A stretch of 64,000 nucleotides of DNA from Olavius algarvensis Delta 4 endosymbiont (GCA_905176665.1 CAJINA010000188.1:1-64000); one strand, 5' to 3'; shown: positions 52,793-62,768, counted from the stretch's first letter. Made by a program: numbers and translations. The notes: generated from the sequence alone by a model not told the origin.

Positions 52793-53179
52793 GGCCGGTA
52801 TTGCTTGGCCCGTGTGCCGTCGCCGGGCCGATTGCTTGGAGCAGACATCACGTCATGGGGTGCCGATGGCGCCCGGGTGTGAAATTGCCGGTCTATTGAG
52901 GGATACCTGACAGTTACGAAACAATATGCCCGCCCAGGGCTGCACGGCTTGAATTTATCCAGGAGTCTATTGCAGACGAATGCGCCGTCAAAGGTCGGCC
53001 GGGGCTTTAAAAAATCAACCCTAATATGGGTAGGGGGCAGTGTCAAACCAATATTATATGCGGCCAAGCCTTGACATACGCCCCAACATGTATATTACTT
53101 TTTTAGATAATTTACTTTTAGTAATGTAAGCGAGCGCCTGCATTAGGCGCCCTAAATCTTAAATCAGGAGGAATTTCAA
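52793..53179. other. Intergenic region upstream of dnaK
   Basis: About 387 bp between the divergent hybrid kinase and dnaK. The dnaK side is AT-rich and carries the promoter at 53071. No CIRCE-type inverted repeat was seen. The left part has no recognised feature. Confidence 0.4.
53071..53098 (+). promoter_or_regulatory. Candidate promoter of dnaK
   Basis: TTGACA (53071-53076) and TATTAC (53093-53098) with a 16-bp spacer, about 80 bp before the dnaK start. No sigma-32 spacing or CIRCE element is evident. Confidence 0.4.
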
Positions 53180-55081
53180 ATGGGTAAAACAATTGGAATA
53201 GATCTGGGAACCACCAATTCATGTATCGCGGTGATGGAGGGTGGCGAAGCCAAGGTTATCACCAATCCCGAGGGCGGCCGCACGACGCCCTCGATTTTTG
53301 CGGTTTCCGACAGCGGCGAAAGACTGGTCGGCCAGATTGCCAAGCGCCAGGCGGTAACCAACCCCGCCAACACGGTATTCGGTATAAAGCGTTTGATCGG
53401 CCGCAAGTATGACGCGGCCGAAGTCCGGCAGGATGCGCTTTCCCTGCCATATAGAATCGAAAAGCTGGGTAACGGCGACGCCGGGGTAAACTTGAAAGGC
53501 AAGGTCCACAGTCCGGCGGAAATATCGGCCCAGATTCTGGGGGCGGTTAAAAAAGCAGCTGAAGCGTATCTGGGCGAACCGGTGACGGAAGCCGTCATCA
53601 CGGTACCGGCTTATTTTTCGGACAGTCAGCGTCAGGCCACCAAAGATGCTGGTCGCATTGCCGGCCTGAACGTCCAGCGAATCATCAATGAGCCGACCGC
53701 TGCGTCGTTGGCATATGGTCTGGACAAGCAGAAAGAGGAAAAAATTGCCGTCTTTGATCTGGGCGGCGGCACGTTCGATATATCCATCCTGGATATCGGG
53801 GACGGTGTGTTTGAGGTAAAGGCTACCCATGGTGACACACACCTGGGCGGTGAGGATTTCGACATGCGCCTGATCGATTACCTGGCGGATGAGTTCAAAA
53901 AGGATCAGGGCATCGATTTAAAGATGGATACCATGGCCTTGCAGAGGCTCAAGGAAGCTGCCGAGAAGGCCAAGATGGAGCTGTCCACATCCATGGAGAC
54001 AGATGTGAACCTGCCGTTTATCACCGCGGATGCCAGCGGCCCCAAGCATCTGAATATCAAGCTCACCCGCGCGCGCCTCGAGGCTCTGGTACAAGATCTG
54101 CTGGACCGACTGGACGGACCCTGCCTTACGGCTTTGAAAGATTCGGGATACAGCATTGGTGAAATCGACGAGGTCATCCTGGTCGGCGGTATGACGCGGA
54201 TGCCGGCCGTGCAGGATCGGGTGCGGAAGATATTTAACCGGGCTCCCAGCAAGGGCGTCAATCCGGATGAAGTGGTCGCCATGGGAGCGGCCATTCAAGG
54301 CGCCGTCCTCCAGGGCGACGTGAACGATGTTCTGCTGCTGGATGTCACGCCCCTGTCACTCGGCATCGAAACCCTCGGAGGCGTTATGACCCGGTTGATC
54401 GATAAGAACACCACCATCCCGGCAAACAAGAGTGAAGTTTTCTCGACGGCCCAGGACAATCAGCCGGCGGTCTCGGTGCACGTGCTCCAGGGCGAAAGAG
54501 AGATGGTCGGCGACAACAAGACCTTGGGTCGGTTTGAACTGACCGGGATTACCCCGGCCCCCCGCGGGGTGCCCCAGATCGAGGTCACGTTCGATATCGA
54601 TGCCAATGGTATCGTAAATGTATCGGCCCGGGACCAGGCCACCGGCCAGGCCCAATCCATCCAGATCACCGCGTCCAGCGGCTTGAGCAGGGAGGAGATT
54701 GACCGCCTGGTGAACGAAGCGAAAACCTATGCGGATGAAGATCGGCGCAAGCGAACGCTGATCGATGCCCGCAACGAGGCCGACGGCCTGGTCTATGCCA
54801 CCGAGAAGACTCTGGCCGATTTCGGCGACCGCATCGATCCGGATAGCCGGCAACGCGCTGAAACAGCCATTGCCCAGCTAAAGCAGGCCATGGCGGGCGA
54901 CGACCCCGGGCAAATCAAAGCCTTGGCCGGAGAACTCTCCGCGATCAACCAGAACCTGGCCCAGGCTTCCGCCGGCCAGCAGGCCGGTCCGGTACCGGGT
55001 GGGGGTCCGGCCACCGGCGGTCGGCCGGGAAGCAATGCGGATGAAGATATCATCGATGCGGAATATCAGGATGTGGCCTAG
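53180..55081 (+). CDS. dnaK: Chaperone DnaK (Hsp70)
   Basis: 633 residues of full Hsp70 architecture: [42 protein letters not shown], the substrate-binding domain and the acidic C-terminus [12 protein letters not shown]. It refolds proteins in the cytosol with DnaJ and GrpE, which are not seen here. AGGAGG precedes the ATG. A promoter-like pair lies upstream and a strong terminator hairpin follows. Confidence 0.97.
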   Translation: MGKTIGIDLGTTNSCIAVMEGGEAKVITNPEGGRTTPSIFAVSDSGERLVGQIAKRQAVTNPANTVFGIKRLIGRKYDAAEVRQDALSLPYRIEKLGNGDAGVNLKGKVHSPAEISAQILGAVKKAAEAYLGEPVTEAVITVPAYFSDSQRQATKDAGRIAGLNVQRIINEPTAASLAYGLDKQKEEKIAVFDLGGGTFDISILDIGDGVFEVKATHGDTHLGGEDFDMRLIDYLADEFKKDQGIDLKMDTMALQRLKEAAEKAKMELSTSMETDVNLPFITADASGPKHLNIKLTRARLEALVQDLLDRLDGPCLTALKDSGYSIGEIDEVILVGGMTRMPAVQDRVRKIFNRAPSKGVNPDEVVAMGAAIQGAVLQGDVNDVLLLDVTPLSLGIETLGGVMTRLIDKNTTIPANKSEVFSTAQDNQPAVSVHVLQGEREMVGDNKTLGRFELTGITPAPRGVPQIEVTFDIDANGIVNVSARDQATGQAQSIQITASSGLSREEIDRLVNEAKTYADEDRRKRTLIDARNEADGLVYATEKTLADFGDRIDPDSRQRAETAIAQLKQAMAGDDPGQIKALAGELSAINQNLAQASAGQQAGPVPGGGPATGGRPGSNADEDIIDAEYQDVA

Positions 55082-55090
55082 CCAACAACA

Positions 55091-55117
55091 GTCCGGGTGT
55101 TTTTGAAACACCCGGAC
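55091..55117 (+). terminator. Terminator hairpin after dnaK
   Basis: GTCCGGGTGTTT-TTG-AAACACCCGGAC is a perfect 12-bp stem 9 bp after the dnaK stop, followed by TTCAATAT rather than a long T run. Confidence 0.6.
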
Positions 55118-55143
55118 TTCAATATAAATCGAAATACCTTTTA

Positions 55144-55282
55144 CAGCCCCCTCCCCTACCCCCTCCCGCCAGGAGAGGGGTACTCGATACAGCGACATAG
55201 ACTAATATCGGATAGTGAAACCCCGCGGGGCCGCAGTGCTATTCTCCCCTCCCTTGAAGGGAGGGGCCGAAGGAGGGTGAAG
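55144..55282. repeat. GC-rich palindromic repeat, copy H2
   Basis: About 139 bp with CCCTCCC-type hairpins at both ends (55160-55180 and 55245-55266), as in copy H1 at 44805. A short CCCCGCGGGG palindrome lies between them. Confidence 0.6.
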
Positions 55283-55331
55283 TCACATAATAAGATTACC
55301 TGACCTTAGAAATCAGGGACAGCCTTCAGTT

Positions 55332-56522
55332 CTATTTCTCCATCAATTTGGTAATTGCCTGCTCTAAACCATCCAGGGAAAGGGGATACATGGGGAATAT
55401 CTGGCTAATGGCGTTGATGGTGTGGGTGTAGCTCCACATCCGGGTGGGCACCGGATTGAGCCAGACATTGTGGGGAAAAGTTTCCGCGAGGGTTTTAAGC
55501 TGTTCGATGCTGGGTTTACCGCTGCGCTCCTGCACGTAAATGCTGCCGTCGCTAGCCATCAACTCGTAGGGCGCCATGCTGGCATCACCCACGAAAATCA
55601 ACCGGGTTTCAGGATCATAGCGGGTAAATTCTGTCACCCGTACCGGCTTCTTGATACGGGTCGGATCTTTCCAAAGGGCGTCGTACACCGTGTTGTGAAA
55701 AAAGAACGTCTTTACATCCTTGAACTGGGCACGGGCATAGTCGAAAAGGGTCTGGACAACGGGGATGTATTGATCCATTGACCAGCCGCCGTTGTCGATG
55801 GCCAGGATCACTTTGAGCCGATCTTTGAGGCTGCGGGAAAAGACAATCTCGATCTCCCCGCCATTTTTCATGGTGCGATAGATGGTTTCATCTACGTCGA
55901 CCTGGTCCTGGGGACCACTGGGAATCAAGTTGCGCAGCCGTTTTAAAGCCTCACCGATCATAGCCTGGGTCAGCGGCCCCTGCTGGGAATAGTCTTTGTA
56001 CCGGCGTTCCATGGCTACTTTGACAGCCGATTTATTACGCGAGACGCCCCCTACCCGCATGCCTCCGGGATGGTAGCCGGAATGCCCCACAGGCGAGGTC
56101 CCGCCGGTGCCGATCCATTTGCTGCCACCGTCATGGCGGCCCTCCTGGTCTTTCAGGCGCTCTTTGAAATACTCGATGAGTTCTTCGGGGGAAAGTTTGT
56201 TCAATTCGGATTCATCGATCCCCATGGCGTCCGCCAGGGTTTTGGGATCTCGCAGCCACTCTTCCAGCATCGCGCTGGCGATATCGTCCAGAAGCGCCTC
56301 ATCCGGTTCGGGCAGATCGGCCCCCTGGAAATGATGTGCGAACACCTGGTCATACAGGTCGAAATAGCGCTCGCTCTTCACCAGGATGGTCCGGGAAGCC
56401 GTGTAGAAATCATTCAGGGTACGAACGAGACCGCTCTTCAGGGCCCGGTGCAGGGTTAGAAAAGAAGTGGGACTGACCGGAACCCCCTGGTCTTTTAACG
56501 TATAGAAGAAATCTATGAACAT
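55332..56522 (-). CDS. VWA-domain protein (CoxE-like), MoxR partner
   Basis: 396 residues. An N-terminal helical region (about 1-180) precedes a VWA domain whose metal site is degenerate (LAIDNGGWSM in place of DxSxS), ending with the conserved VWLNPVPTRMW. Such proteins work with MoxR-type AAA+ ATPases to activate metal or redox enzymes. The MoxR gene is upstream, separated by 174 bp. No ribosome site is obvious before the ATG. Confidence 0.8.
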   Translation of the reverse strand: MFIDFFYTLKDQGVPVSPTSFLTLHRALKSGLVRTLNDFYTASRTILVKSERYFDLYDQVFAHHFQGADLPEPDEALLDDIASAMLEEWLRDPKTLADAMGIDESELNKLSPEELIEYFKERLKDQEGRHDGGSKWIGTGGTSPVGHSGYHPGGMRVGGVSRNKSAVKVAMERRYKDYSQQGPLTQAMIGEALKRLRNLIPSGPQDQVDVDETIYRTMKNGGEIEIVFSRSLKDRLKVILAIDNGGWSMDQYIPVVQTLFDYARAQFKDVKTFFFHNTVYDALWKDPTRIKKPVRVTEFTRYDPETRLIFVGDASMAPYELMASDGSIYVQERSGKPSIEQLKTLAETFPHNVWLNPVPTRMWSYTHTINAISQIFPMYPLSLDGLEQAITKLMEK

Positions 56523-56696
56523 AAGTAGTTAAACCAAATTTGAGCAATTGGCGATTAGCCTTTAGCTGATTGCTTTCAACCTTTGAGCATTTGTCATCCA
56601 GGGCCGTTATCTATGGTATCGTTTGCATAAGATCCACAGGACGATCAATACATGTTGCCAACGGCTAATTGCCAATAGCGAATCGCTGAATCTAAA

Positions 56697-57551
56697 CTAA
56701 AACAACCGTCGTCTACTGGTCTGCTGGGAAGCCCGCTCGTAATCCTGACTCTTTTTGAACAGAACCCCCAGGTAAGGGACTTCACCCTTGGCCAATCTAC
56801 TGGGTTTAAAATCCGGGTCCGCCTGCAAAGCCCGCAGCCAGTTGAGCAGTTCCCGGGTAGCCGGCCGCTTCTCGACGGCATCGAGCTCCCGCAGACCGTA
56901 AAACGTGCTGATCGTGTTGTCCAAGAGTTCCTTGTCGATATCCGAGAAGTGCACCTTGACGATCTTGCGCATCATTTTGGGATCGGGGAAGGCAATGTGG
57001 TGGAAATTACAGCGGCCCAGGAACGGATCGGAAAGATCTTTCTTGGCATTGGACGTAATGATAAATACCGGGCGGTGTTTGGCCGGCACGGTTCGGTCTA
57101 TCTCGATGATATCGAATTCCATTTGATCCAGGACATCCAGCATGTCGTCCTGGAAATCGGTATCGGCTTTGTCGATTTCGTCAATCAACAGAACCGTCCG
57201 CTCCGCGGCGGTAAAGGCCTGGCCGATCTTGCCCATCTTGATGTAGTCCTCTATATTGCTCACATCCCGCGCGGAGTCTCCGAAGCGGCTGTCGTTGAGC
57301 CGGGTCAGGGTGTCATACTGGTAGAGGGCCTCTACCAGTTTCATGCTCGACTTTACATTCAAAATGATCAAGGGCATACCCAGGCTTTCGGCAATGGCAT
57401 GGGCCAACATGGTTTTGCCGGTACCCGGTTCGCCTTTGAGCAACAGCGGCATCTCAAGGACCATCGATATGTTGACGATTCCAGCCAGTTCTTCATCCAG
57501 CACGTAGCGGGTGGACCCGGTAAAATTCCCATTTGTAGATTCTACAGCCAT
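56697..57551 (-). CDS. MoxR-type AAA+ ATPase
   Basis: 284 residues. Walker A GEPGTGKT, Walker B VLLIDEIDKA, sensor-1 VFIITSNAKKDL and a C-terminal lid. MoxR ATPases remodel or insert cofactors with VWA partners. AAAAGGAG precedes the ATG. It follows the core-MetE-like gene by 14 bp and precedes the VWA gene, so all three may share a transcript. Confidence 0.92.
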   Translation of the reverse strand: MAVESTNGNFTGSTRYVLDEELAGIVNISMVLEMPLLLKGEPGTGKTMLAHAIAESLGMPLIILNVKSSMKLVEALYQYDTLTRLNDSRFGDSARDVSNIEDYIKMGKIGQAFTAAERTVLLIDEIDKADTDFQDDMLDVLDQMEFDIIEIDRTVPAKHRPVFIITSNAKKDLSDPFLGRCNFHHIAFPDPKMMRKIVKVHFSDIDKELLDNTISTFYGLRELDAVEKRPATRELLNWLRALQADPDFKPSRLAKGEVPYLGVLFKKSQDYERASQQTSRRRLF

Positions 57552-57565
57552 GATTCTCCTTTTAA

Positions 57566-58636
57566 TTAACCATCATTCTCTCTGATCAGCCGAGACAGGT
57601 CCCGTGTCATTTCCAATACTTTCAAAGCATTCTCCCGGCTCTGCGATCCCACGCCGCAGCTGGGGGTGATCAGTGTTTGGGCGCGCACCTTTGCAGCGGG
57701 AATTCCCAGACTCGCGACCTGCGCCAACTGGCCCTCCCATTTGGCCTGGAGGGCTGCCGCCGATTCCTTTCCAATATCTTCTGCATGCAGCGTGGGCACG
57801 ATGCCCCAGGCAAGAATCCCGCCGGCATCCAGAAAATTCCGCAACTGCCCCGGATACAGAATAAAACGGTCAAAATAAGCATAGGCATCAAAATTGATGA
57901 TCTCCAGGGAGGAGTCCAGCAACATGGACCAATCCGTGTTGGCGCACACGTGAACACCTGCCAGGCCGCCTTCCGCGTGAATTGCCCCCGCAATTTCTTC
58001 CAGGCAGGCCACGACTTCCTCCCGGGTAATGCTGATAAACTCCGAGGACCCGAACCCGGCCAGGGCCGGCTCATCCATGAATATAATGACCGGCTTGCCG
58101 AATTTTGCCAGCACCCGGGTCTGCCAGCGAGCTTTCAGGGCCAGCAGTTTCACGGCGGCATCCCGCAATTGGTCGTGGTAAAAAATCGCTTGATCGTGCT
58201 GGTCCTTTACACCGGTAGCAAAGGTAATCGGCCCGGTTACCTGGCCTTTCACCGCGTAAAAATCGGCAGCGGCCGATTCCAGCCCGGAACAAAGAGTGCC
58301 AAACCCGGCGGCCGTTTCTTCCGTGAGGGCAAAAACCGATTCATCCAATGTATCCGGTGCTTCCATGCAGGCCAGGTAGGCTTCATAGAAAGCCACCAGT
58401 TCGGCCTCGAAATCTTCACTCTCCGTATCGACAAAGGCTCGCTCACCGGAATGGGTCAAGCCGGGCAACCCGGGCAGGAATTGAGGCACCATACCTTCCT
58501 GCCGAAATGCCGGTAATTGAACCCAGGGCGGAATTTCCGGGGTGTGATCCATGACGAGCCGGTGGGCTTCCTGATGATCCTTTACCGGCATGCTGCCGAT
58601 CAAGGTCGGGCGGCACTCAGGTATGAAACGGCTCAT
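57566..58636 (-). CDS. Core-MetE/UroD-like cobalamin- or zinc-dependent methyltransferase
   Basis: 356 residues, one barrel domain, much shorter than full MetE. Zinc-ligand-like pattern: histidine and cysteine in GVHVCANTDWS and a cysteine in LITPSCGVGS, as in the catalytic half of methionine synthases. Single-domain core-MetE proteins use methylated corrinoid proteins rather than folate. The substrate here is unknown. AAGGAC precedes ATG 58636. Confidence 0.75.
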   Translation of the reverse strand: MSRFIPECRPTLIGSMPVKDHQEAHRLVMDHTPEIPPWVQLPAFRQEGMVPQFLPGLPGLTHSGERAFVDTESEDFEAELVAFYEAYLACMEAPDTLDESVFALTEETAAGFGTLCSGLESAAADFYAVKGQVTGPITFATGVKDQHDQAIFYHDQLRDAAVKLLALKARWQTRVLAKFGKPVIIFMDEPALAGFGSSEFISITREEVVACLEEIAGAIHAEGGLAGVHVCANTDWSMLLDSSLEIINFDAYAYFDRFILYPGQLRNFLDAGGILAWGIVPTLHAEDIGKESAAALQAKWEGQLAQVASLGIPAAKVRAQTLITPSCGVGSQSRENALKVLEMTRDLSRLIRENDG

Positions 58637-58804
58637 GTTTGTCCTTTTTTGATCTGTTTTGGGGGAGATTGGGTAAATTAATACACCCGGAGGCCTTTTT
58701 CAAGGTGCAGACGCAATTCGTTCGCCTGGTTCAATTCTAAAAATGACAGATGGCCGGGAAGGCCCGGCCATCAGTGAATAATAACTGGTCAATCTCGGAG
58801 TATT
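58637..58804. other. Intergenic region upstream of the core-MetE-like gene
   Basis: About 168 bp, holding only the FecR-operon terminator (58749-58772). No promoter was recognised. Confidence 0.3.
58749..58772 (-). terminator. Terminator hairpin of the envelope operon
   Basis: GATGGCCGGG and CCCGGCCATC form a perfect 10-bp stem with an AAGG loop; on the minus strand it is followed after a few bases by TTTTT. It lies after repeat copy G, downstream of the FecR gene. Confidence 0.5.
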
Positions 58805-58980
58805 GAGGTTATCTCAAAAATGTCTTCATGTCGGGCGTAGCCCTTGGCGAAGCCTGACTGGCCCAATCTCTGCGTTGGGCGCTCGGCTCCTACCCTCGAA
58901 ATACTTGCGTATTCGCTCGGATTGAGAACCTCGCGGCCGCCGCACCTTGAACCAAAATTCTAATTTTGAGATAATTTCTG
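58805..58980. repeat. Palindromic element, copy G
   Basis: About 176 bp. GAGGTTATCTCAAAAA on the left is inverted on the right as AATTTTGAGATAATTTC. Interior parts TGGCCCAATCTCTGCG and GTTGGGCGCTC match copies C and E, and GAACCAAAA lies near the right end. It ends 2 bp before the stop codon of the FecR gene. Confidence 0.7.
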
Positions 58981-58982
58981 GT

Positions 58983-59756
58983 TTACTCGGTTTCTGCCAC
59001 TTCACTGTCACGCATCTGGTTCCATTTCACCCACTCGTTCAGGTCCGCCTTGATATCAAACCGGAAAGGCTTGGCAGCGGTACCGTCCGGATTGATGTTG
59101 ATCTGTTGGAGGGATTTAACGATATACACCCATTCCTCCATGGATATCGGGTGCGGGCCCTTGATGGGTACCGGCTTGGTAAATATCGGCGGCGCCGTTT
59201 TGGCAGCATCCTCCTTGGCCGTCTTCTTGCGTACTTCTACCTCTCCGCCATAGACTTTCAAAACCGCCGAGTTGTCTTCATTCACATTCATCCGAAAGGT
59301 GGTACCCCGCACGCCGGCTACCGCGGTCTGGGTCGCAATGTTAAACCCGCCCCGCTTCTTGCCGAACAACTTGGCCACCCGGGCCCAAGTCTTGCCCACT
59401 ACCATGGAAACGCGAATATCGCGAGTCTGGTCTTCGGGGGAACCGGCCATGGAAACCAGCCTGAAAGTGGTCCGTTCATCAAAGCGCAGATAACTGCCAT
59501 CCGGCAGTTTCAATTCCAGGCGGGCACCGGTACCGGTTGTTACCAGGTCCCCGGCGGCAAGCATCACACCGGATTTCAACGTATCCCGTTTTTTGGTCGC
59601 GACCCGGAGAACCTTGGCTTTCCCGGTCAGGGCGGTAATCACCGCCGTACCTGTGCCCACATCTACCTTGACGGTCCCCGCGACCACTGGAAACACCAGA
59701 AACGCAAGGCATAAACACAGGGTTGTGAGCACACCGAATTTTCCGAATTTCCTCAT
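58983..59756 (-). CDS. Exported FecR-domain protein
   Basis: 257 residues. Signal peptide (about 1-26, ending PVVAG) and a FecR-like domain (VRTTF-type stretch FRLVSMAGSPEDQTRDIRVS with LPDGSYLRFDERTTFRL). In this context FecR proteins act as periplasmic binding or structural proteins rather than iron sensors. GAGG precedes the ATG. It is last in the leftward envelope operon. Confidence 0.8.
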   Translation of the reverse strand: MRKFGKFGVLTTLCLCLAFLVFPVVAGTVKVDVGTGTAVITALTGKAKVLRVATKKRDTLKSGVMLAAGDLVTTGTGARLELKLPDGSYLRFDERTTFRLVSMAGSPEDQTRDIRVSMVVGKTWARVAKLFGKKRGGFNIATQTAVAGVRGTTFRMNVNEDNSAVLKVYGGEVEVRKKTAKEDAAKTAPPIFTKPVPIKGPHPISMEEWVYIVKSLQQININPDGTAAKPFRFDIKADLNEWVKWNQMRDSEVAETE

Positions 59757-59801
59757 ATCAGCCTCATAATTGTACCCGGTTTTCAGGTTTTGAGATGACG
59801 A

Positions 59802-60968
59802 TTAATATTTGGCCAACTGAGATTTCAGGGTCCGGATACTCAGCAACGCATCCGCCCCGGGAATGCTGCCGGCGGCATCGAATTCACCGGCACCCGCATC
59901 CTTGGCGTTCATGATCCCCCTGGTCGTACAAACCATAACGGCATTAAAATAGGGCAGATCGTTTCTCAAATCCGGAAACGGTGATTGATTACCGATAAAC
60001 ATGGTCGCCAAACCTGTGTCGCCGGTGATCTTAATCAAGATGTCCTCGACGATCATGGCGAACTCCGCCCGCGTAGTGGGTTTGTCCGGTTTAAAGGTAT
60101 GATCCGGAAAAGGCTGCATACCCTTGATCCCGATGGCGATAACCGCATCGATATCGGCTTTGAGGACATGGTCTTCAATGTCCGTGGCCGGCGGCGCCTT
60201 TACATACTCGCCGGCCTTGAAGGTCTTCCCCGGCGCTTTATAAGACGTGTCGAAAGTCCGTTTGGTTTTACGCTTGTAGAGGTCGTCGATCTGCAGTTCG
60301 TGAATGAACAGCGCGGCCAGGTCGGCCCGGGTGATACTGTCCTGAATAGCGATCTGCTTGCCGATGGTAGACCCGGGCATGGCCCGTTCGATCTTCTGCA
60401 TTAAAGCGTATTCTCTATCCGCCTCTTCAACCAGGCCCTTGTCGAGGTCGAGCACCTTGGTGAATTCGCGGGAAGCTTTTCTGAACTCAAACTTGGATTT
60501 ATAAGCCAGTCCCATGTAATAGTAGGCCTCCGGCTGATCAGGTAGTTTACCGGTGGCCTTTCTATAATTGCTCCGCACTTCGTCAAACCAGTCCCGGTCG
60601 ACCTGCTCCTTGCCCATCAGGAAAATACGCATATAGCCGACATTGACATCCACTTTCTGCTGATCGCCCTTGGCATAACTGGCGGCCTTTTTCATCTGTT
60701 TCAAGCCGGCTTCATAGTCCCCCTTGTAACTGAATCCAAGGCCGAGGCCGAGATAGGCCGGCGCGTATTTGGGATCGAGTGCTTTGGCACGTTCAAATTC
60801 TCTGATGGCGCCGTCGTAGTTGCCGGCCTTAAGCAGTTTGTTGCCGCTCATCACATGATGCTCGGGGGTATCCATGGTCGCCTGCTGCTTGGCTGCTTTC
60901 TGAGTGCAGGCAAAGGTAAAAAACATCATCAATATCAGTAGACTGACTGTCACATTGCGAAAAGACAT
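59802..60968 (-). CDS. TPR lipoprotein with two SLH-like domains
   Basis: 388 residues. The lipobox FTFAC (cysteine at about residue 20) marks a lipoprotein. TPR motifs (about 40-200) include NKLLKAGNYDGAIREFERAK. Two S-layer-homology-like modules follow (SITRADLAALFIHELQ and PFPDHTFKPDKPTTRAEFAM). SLH domains bind peptidoglycan-linked polymers, so it probably bridges membrane and cell wall. AAGGAGG precedes ATG 60968; the frame is open back to 61028, overlapping the LPP20-like gene. Confidence 0.8.
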   Translation of the reverse strand: MSFRNVTVSLLILMMFFTFACTQKAAKQQATMDTPEHHVMSGNKLLKAGNYDGAIREFERAKALDPKYAPAYLGLGLGFSYKGDYEAGLKQMKKAASYAKGDQQKVDVNVGYMRIFLMGKEQVDRDWFDEVRSNYRKATGKLPDQPEAYYYMGLAYKSKFEFRKASREFTKVLDLDKGLVEEADREYALMQKIERAMPGSTIGKQIAIQDSITRADLAALFIHELQIDDLYKRKTKRTFDTSYKAPGKTFKAGEYVKAPPATDIEDHVLKADIDAVIAIGIKGMQPFPDHTFKPDKPTTRAEFAMIVEDILIKITGDTGLATMFIGNQSPFPDLRNDLPYFNAVMVCTTRGIMNAKDAGAGEFDAAGSIPGADALLSIRTLKSQLAKY

Positions 60969-61017
60969 GGTTCCTCCTTGAGGCGTATCGGTAGCATACG
61001 CGACATACCCTGGTAAG

Positions 61018-61866
61018 TTAGTCGACAACGATCATAACACGGCATTTTTCCAGAAAGGAAAGATCTGCCGCTGAGTTCCGCAGCCGGACCGCATCCGTGT
61101 TGCTGATGACGATATCACATTGTCCCGGTCCATCGACCCGCAGGCCTTTCACCACCAGCGGATTCGCGGTGACCCGCTGATTCTGTTTGGCAGCCCCTAC
61201 ATCCTTGGCATACCCACTCATGCCCTGCTGGACGGCAAACTCGCGGCTGACAAATGCGGACCCGTAAACCTCCTGACCGGATTCGTCGAGAATCTTGGGA
61301 GCCATGGCCGGGCGCACACCGAGCCCGCGGGCATCTACCACCAATCCGGTCAGCACCGCCGAAGAAGGTGCTGCCTCACCAGGCGCCGCCCCGGGAGATT
61401 CCATGGGGGCGTCCATGATCGTGTCGGGCAGCAGTACCTGTGAAAAACCACCGTACATGCTGATCTCCATAATCACCTCAACCGTCCCGTCGGACATGTA
61501 TTCGACATTCACCTCACGGGCACCGCGAACCATACCCTCCACCTGGGACCGGATGGTATCGCTTTGCACGGCAAAATCCTTGACCACGGTGTTCGAATCA
61601 ACCCGGATCCCGTTGACGGTTTCCAGGATATTCCTGAGAGCGACGATTTTAGCAGCCCGGATGGCCATGGGCCGTGCATTGGGTTTGCCGTAAAACTTTT
61701 CCGGGGGCGCACCGATGCCTTTGCCCTGAATGACGCCTTTGGTCCAGTTGATGGAACCTTCCCCGACGTTCTGGACATAGCTGTCGGCCAGTGCACTGGT
61801 GCCAAACCCGGTAATCCCCAGCAGCAAACTCAAAACAACCGTTAACATCACACCTGATTTCTTCAT
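61018..61866 (-). CDS. Exported LPP20-like protein
   Basis: 282 residues. Signal peptide (about 1-27, ending in SALA), an LPP20-type domain (about 40-150, IQGKGIGAPP then AIRAAKIVALRNILE), a proline- and alanine-rich linker and a second domain. LPP20-like proteins occur with flagellar or outer-membrane assembly functions. GGAGG precedes the ATG. It shares an operon with the TPR and FecR proteins downstream and the amidase upstream. Confidence 0.75.
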   Translation of the reverse strand: MKKSGVMLTVVLSLLLGITGFGTSALADSYVQNVGEGSINWTKGVIQGKGIGAPPEKFYGKPNARPMAIRAAKIVALRNILETVNGIRVDSNTVVKDFAVQSDTIRSQVEGMVRGAREVNVEYMSDGTVEVIMEISMYGGFSQVLLPDTIMDAPMESPGAAPGEAAPSSAVLTGLVVDARGLGVRPAMAPKILDESGQEVYGSAFVSREFAVQQGMSGYAKDVGAAKQNQRVTANPLVVKGLRVDGPGQCDIVISNTDAVRLRNSAADLSFLEKCRVMIVVD

Positions 61867-61886
61867 GACGCCTCCATTGATTGTGT

Positions 61887-62768
61887 CTATAAAGAGTATT
61901 TTTTAAGGTAATATTTGGCGGCCTTGTTTGATGGGTTGATTTTAAGGGTTTTTTGCCACCAACCCAGCGCCTCTTTTTTACTCCCGCGATTCAATGCCGC
62001 CAGGGCGGCATCGTTGTATGCTTTGGCCAAATTGAAGATCGCGTCCGTATTGCGCGGATTTAGCGCCAGCGACTTGCGCCACCACTTCACAGCCGTCTGA
62101 AAGTCACCCCGGTTGAAAAAGATCCAGCCAATCTCATTCATGGCCCGGGTATGGGTCGGCTTGATGACGATGGCCTTTTTGTATTCCAAAAGGGCATTCG
62201 CGACCATATCGAGGTCGTGAAAGGCTTTGCCCAGACGATAATGGGTCTCGGATTCACCCGAATCGGCATCCCGGGCTTTTTTCAAGTATTCAATCGCTTT
62301 GGCCGGGTTATGCCTGAAATTGTAAATGGTGCCAATGAAATAGTAAGCGTCTGCATTGGCCGGGTCAATGTCTATGATGGCGCTGAACCAGTCAAACGCC
62401 TTATTGGTATCGCCCTGCTGCAGGGCCAGAATCCCCAGCCAGAGCATGGCAAATGTGTTCTTTCGATCGATGCGCAGCGCCTGCGAGAATTTCACCGCTG
62501 CACTTTGATAGTGGCCCTTTTTTGCATAAAGCAGCCCGAGTTGGTTGAGTGCGAACTCATTGTTCGGATCAAGCTGCAGAGCCCTTTCGAATTGCTGGAC
62601 AGCCTTTTCAATCTTGCCCCGGTAATGAGAATCGGAGCCTTGAAATATCAGGCTGTTGACATCAGCTGCACTTACCGCCGATACCCCCTGGAGGCAGCCA
62701 ACAAGTAAGTATGCAAAGGTTGCCACCACCAAAACTGTAAATCCCGAATACCGGTCCAAGCCGCTCAT
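61887..62768 (-). CDS. Exported TPR protein
   Basis: 293 residues. A signal sequence with a lipobox-like LVGC (about residue 25) is followed by about seven TPR units (VQQFERALQLDPNNEFALNQ, AIEYLKKARDADSGESETHY). TPRs make protein-protein contacts, here probably in the periplasm. Its ATG overlaps the stop of the amidase gene (ATGA), so the two are coupled. GGGGG precedes the ATG. Confidence 0.85.
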   Translation of the reverse strand: MSGLDRYSGFTVLVVATFAYLLVGCLQGVSAVSAADVNSLIFQGSDSHYRGKIEKAVQQFERALQLDPNNEFALNQLGLLYAKKGHYQSAAVKFSQALRIDRKNTFAMLWLGILALQQGDTNKAFDWFSAIIDIDPANADAYYFIGTIYNFRHNPAKAIEYLKKARDADSGESETHYRLGKAFHDLDMVANALLEYKKAIVIKPTHTRAMNEIGWIFFNRGDFQTAVKWWRKSLALNPRNTDAIFNLAKAYNDAALAALNRGSKKEALGWWQKTLKINPSNKAAKYYLKKYSL

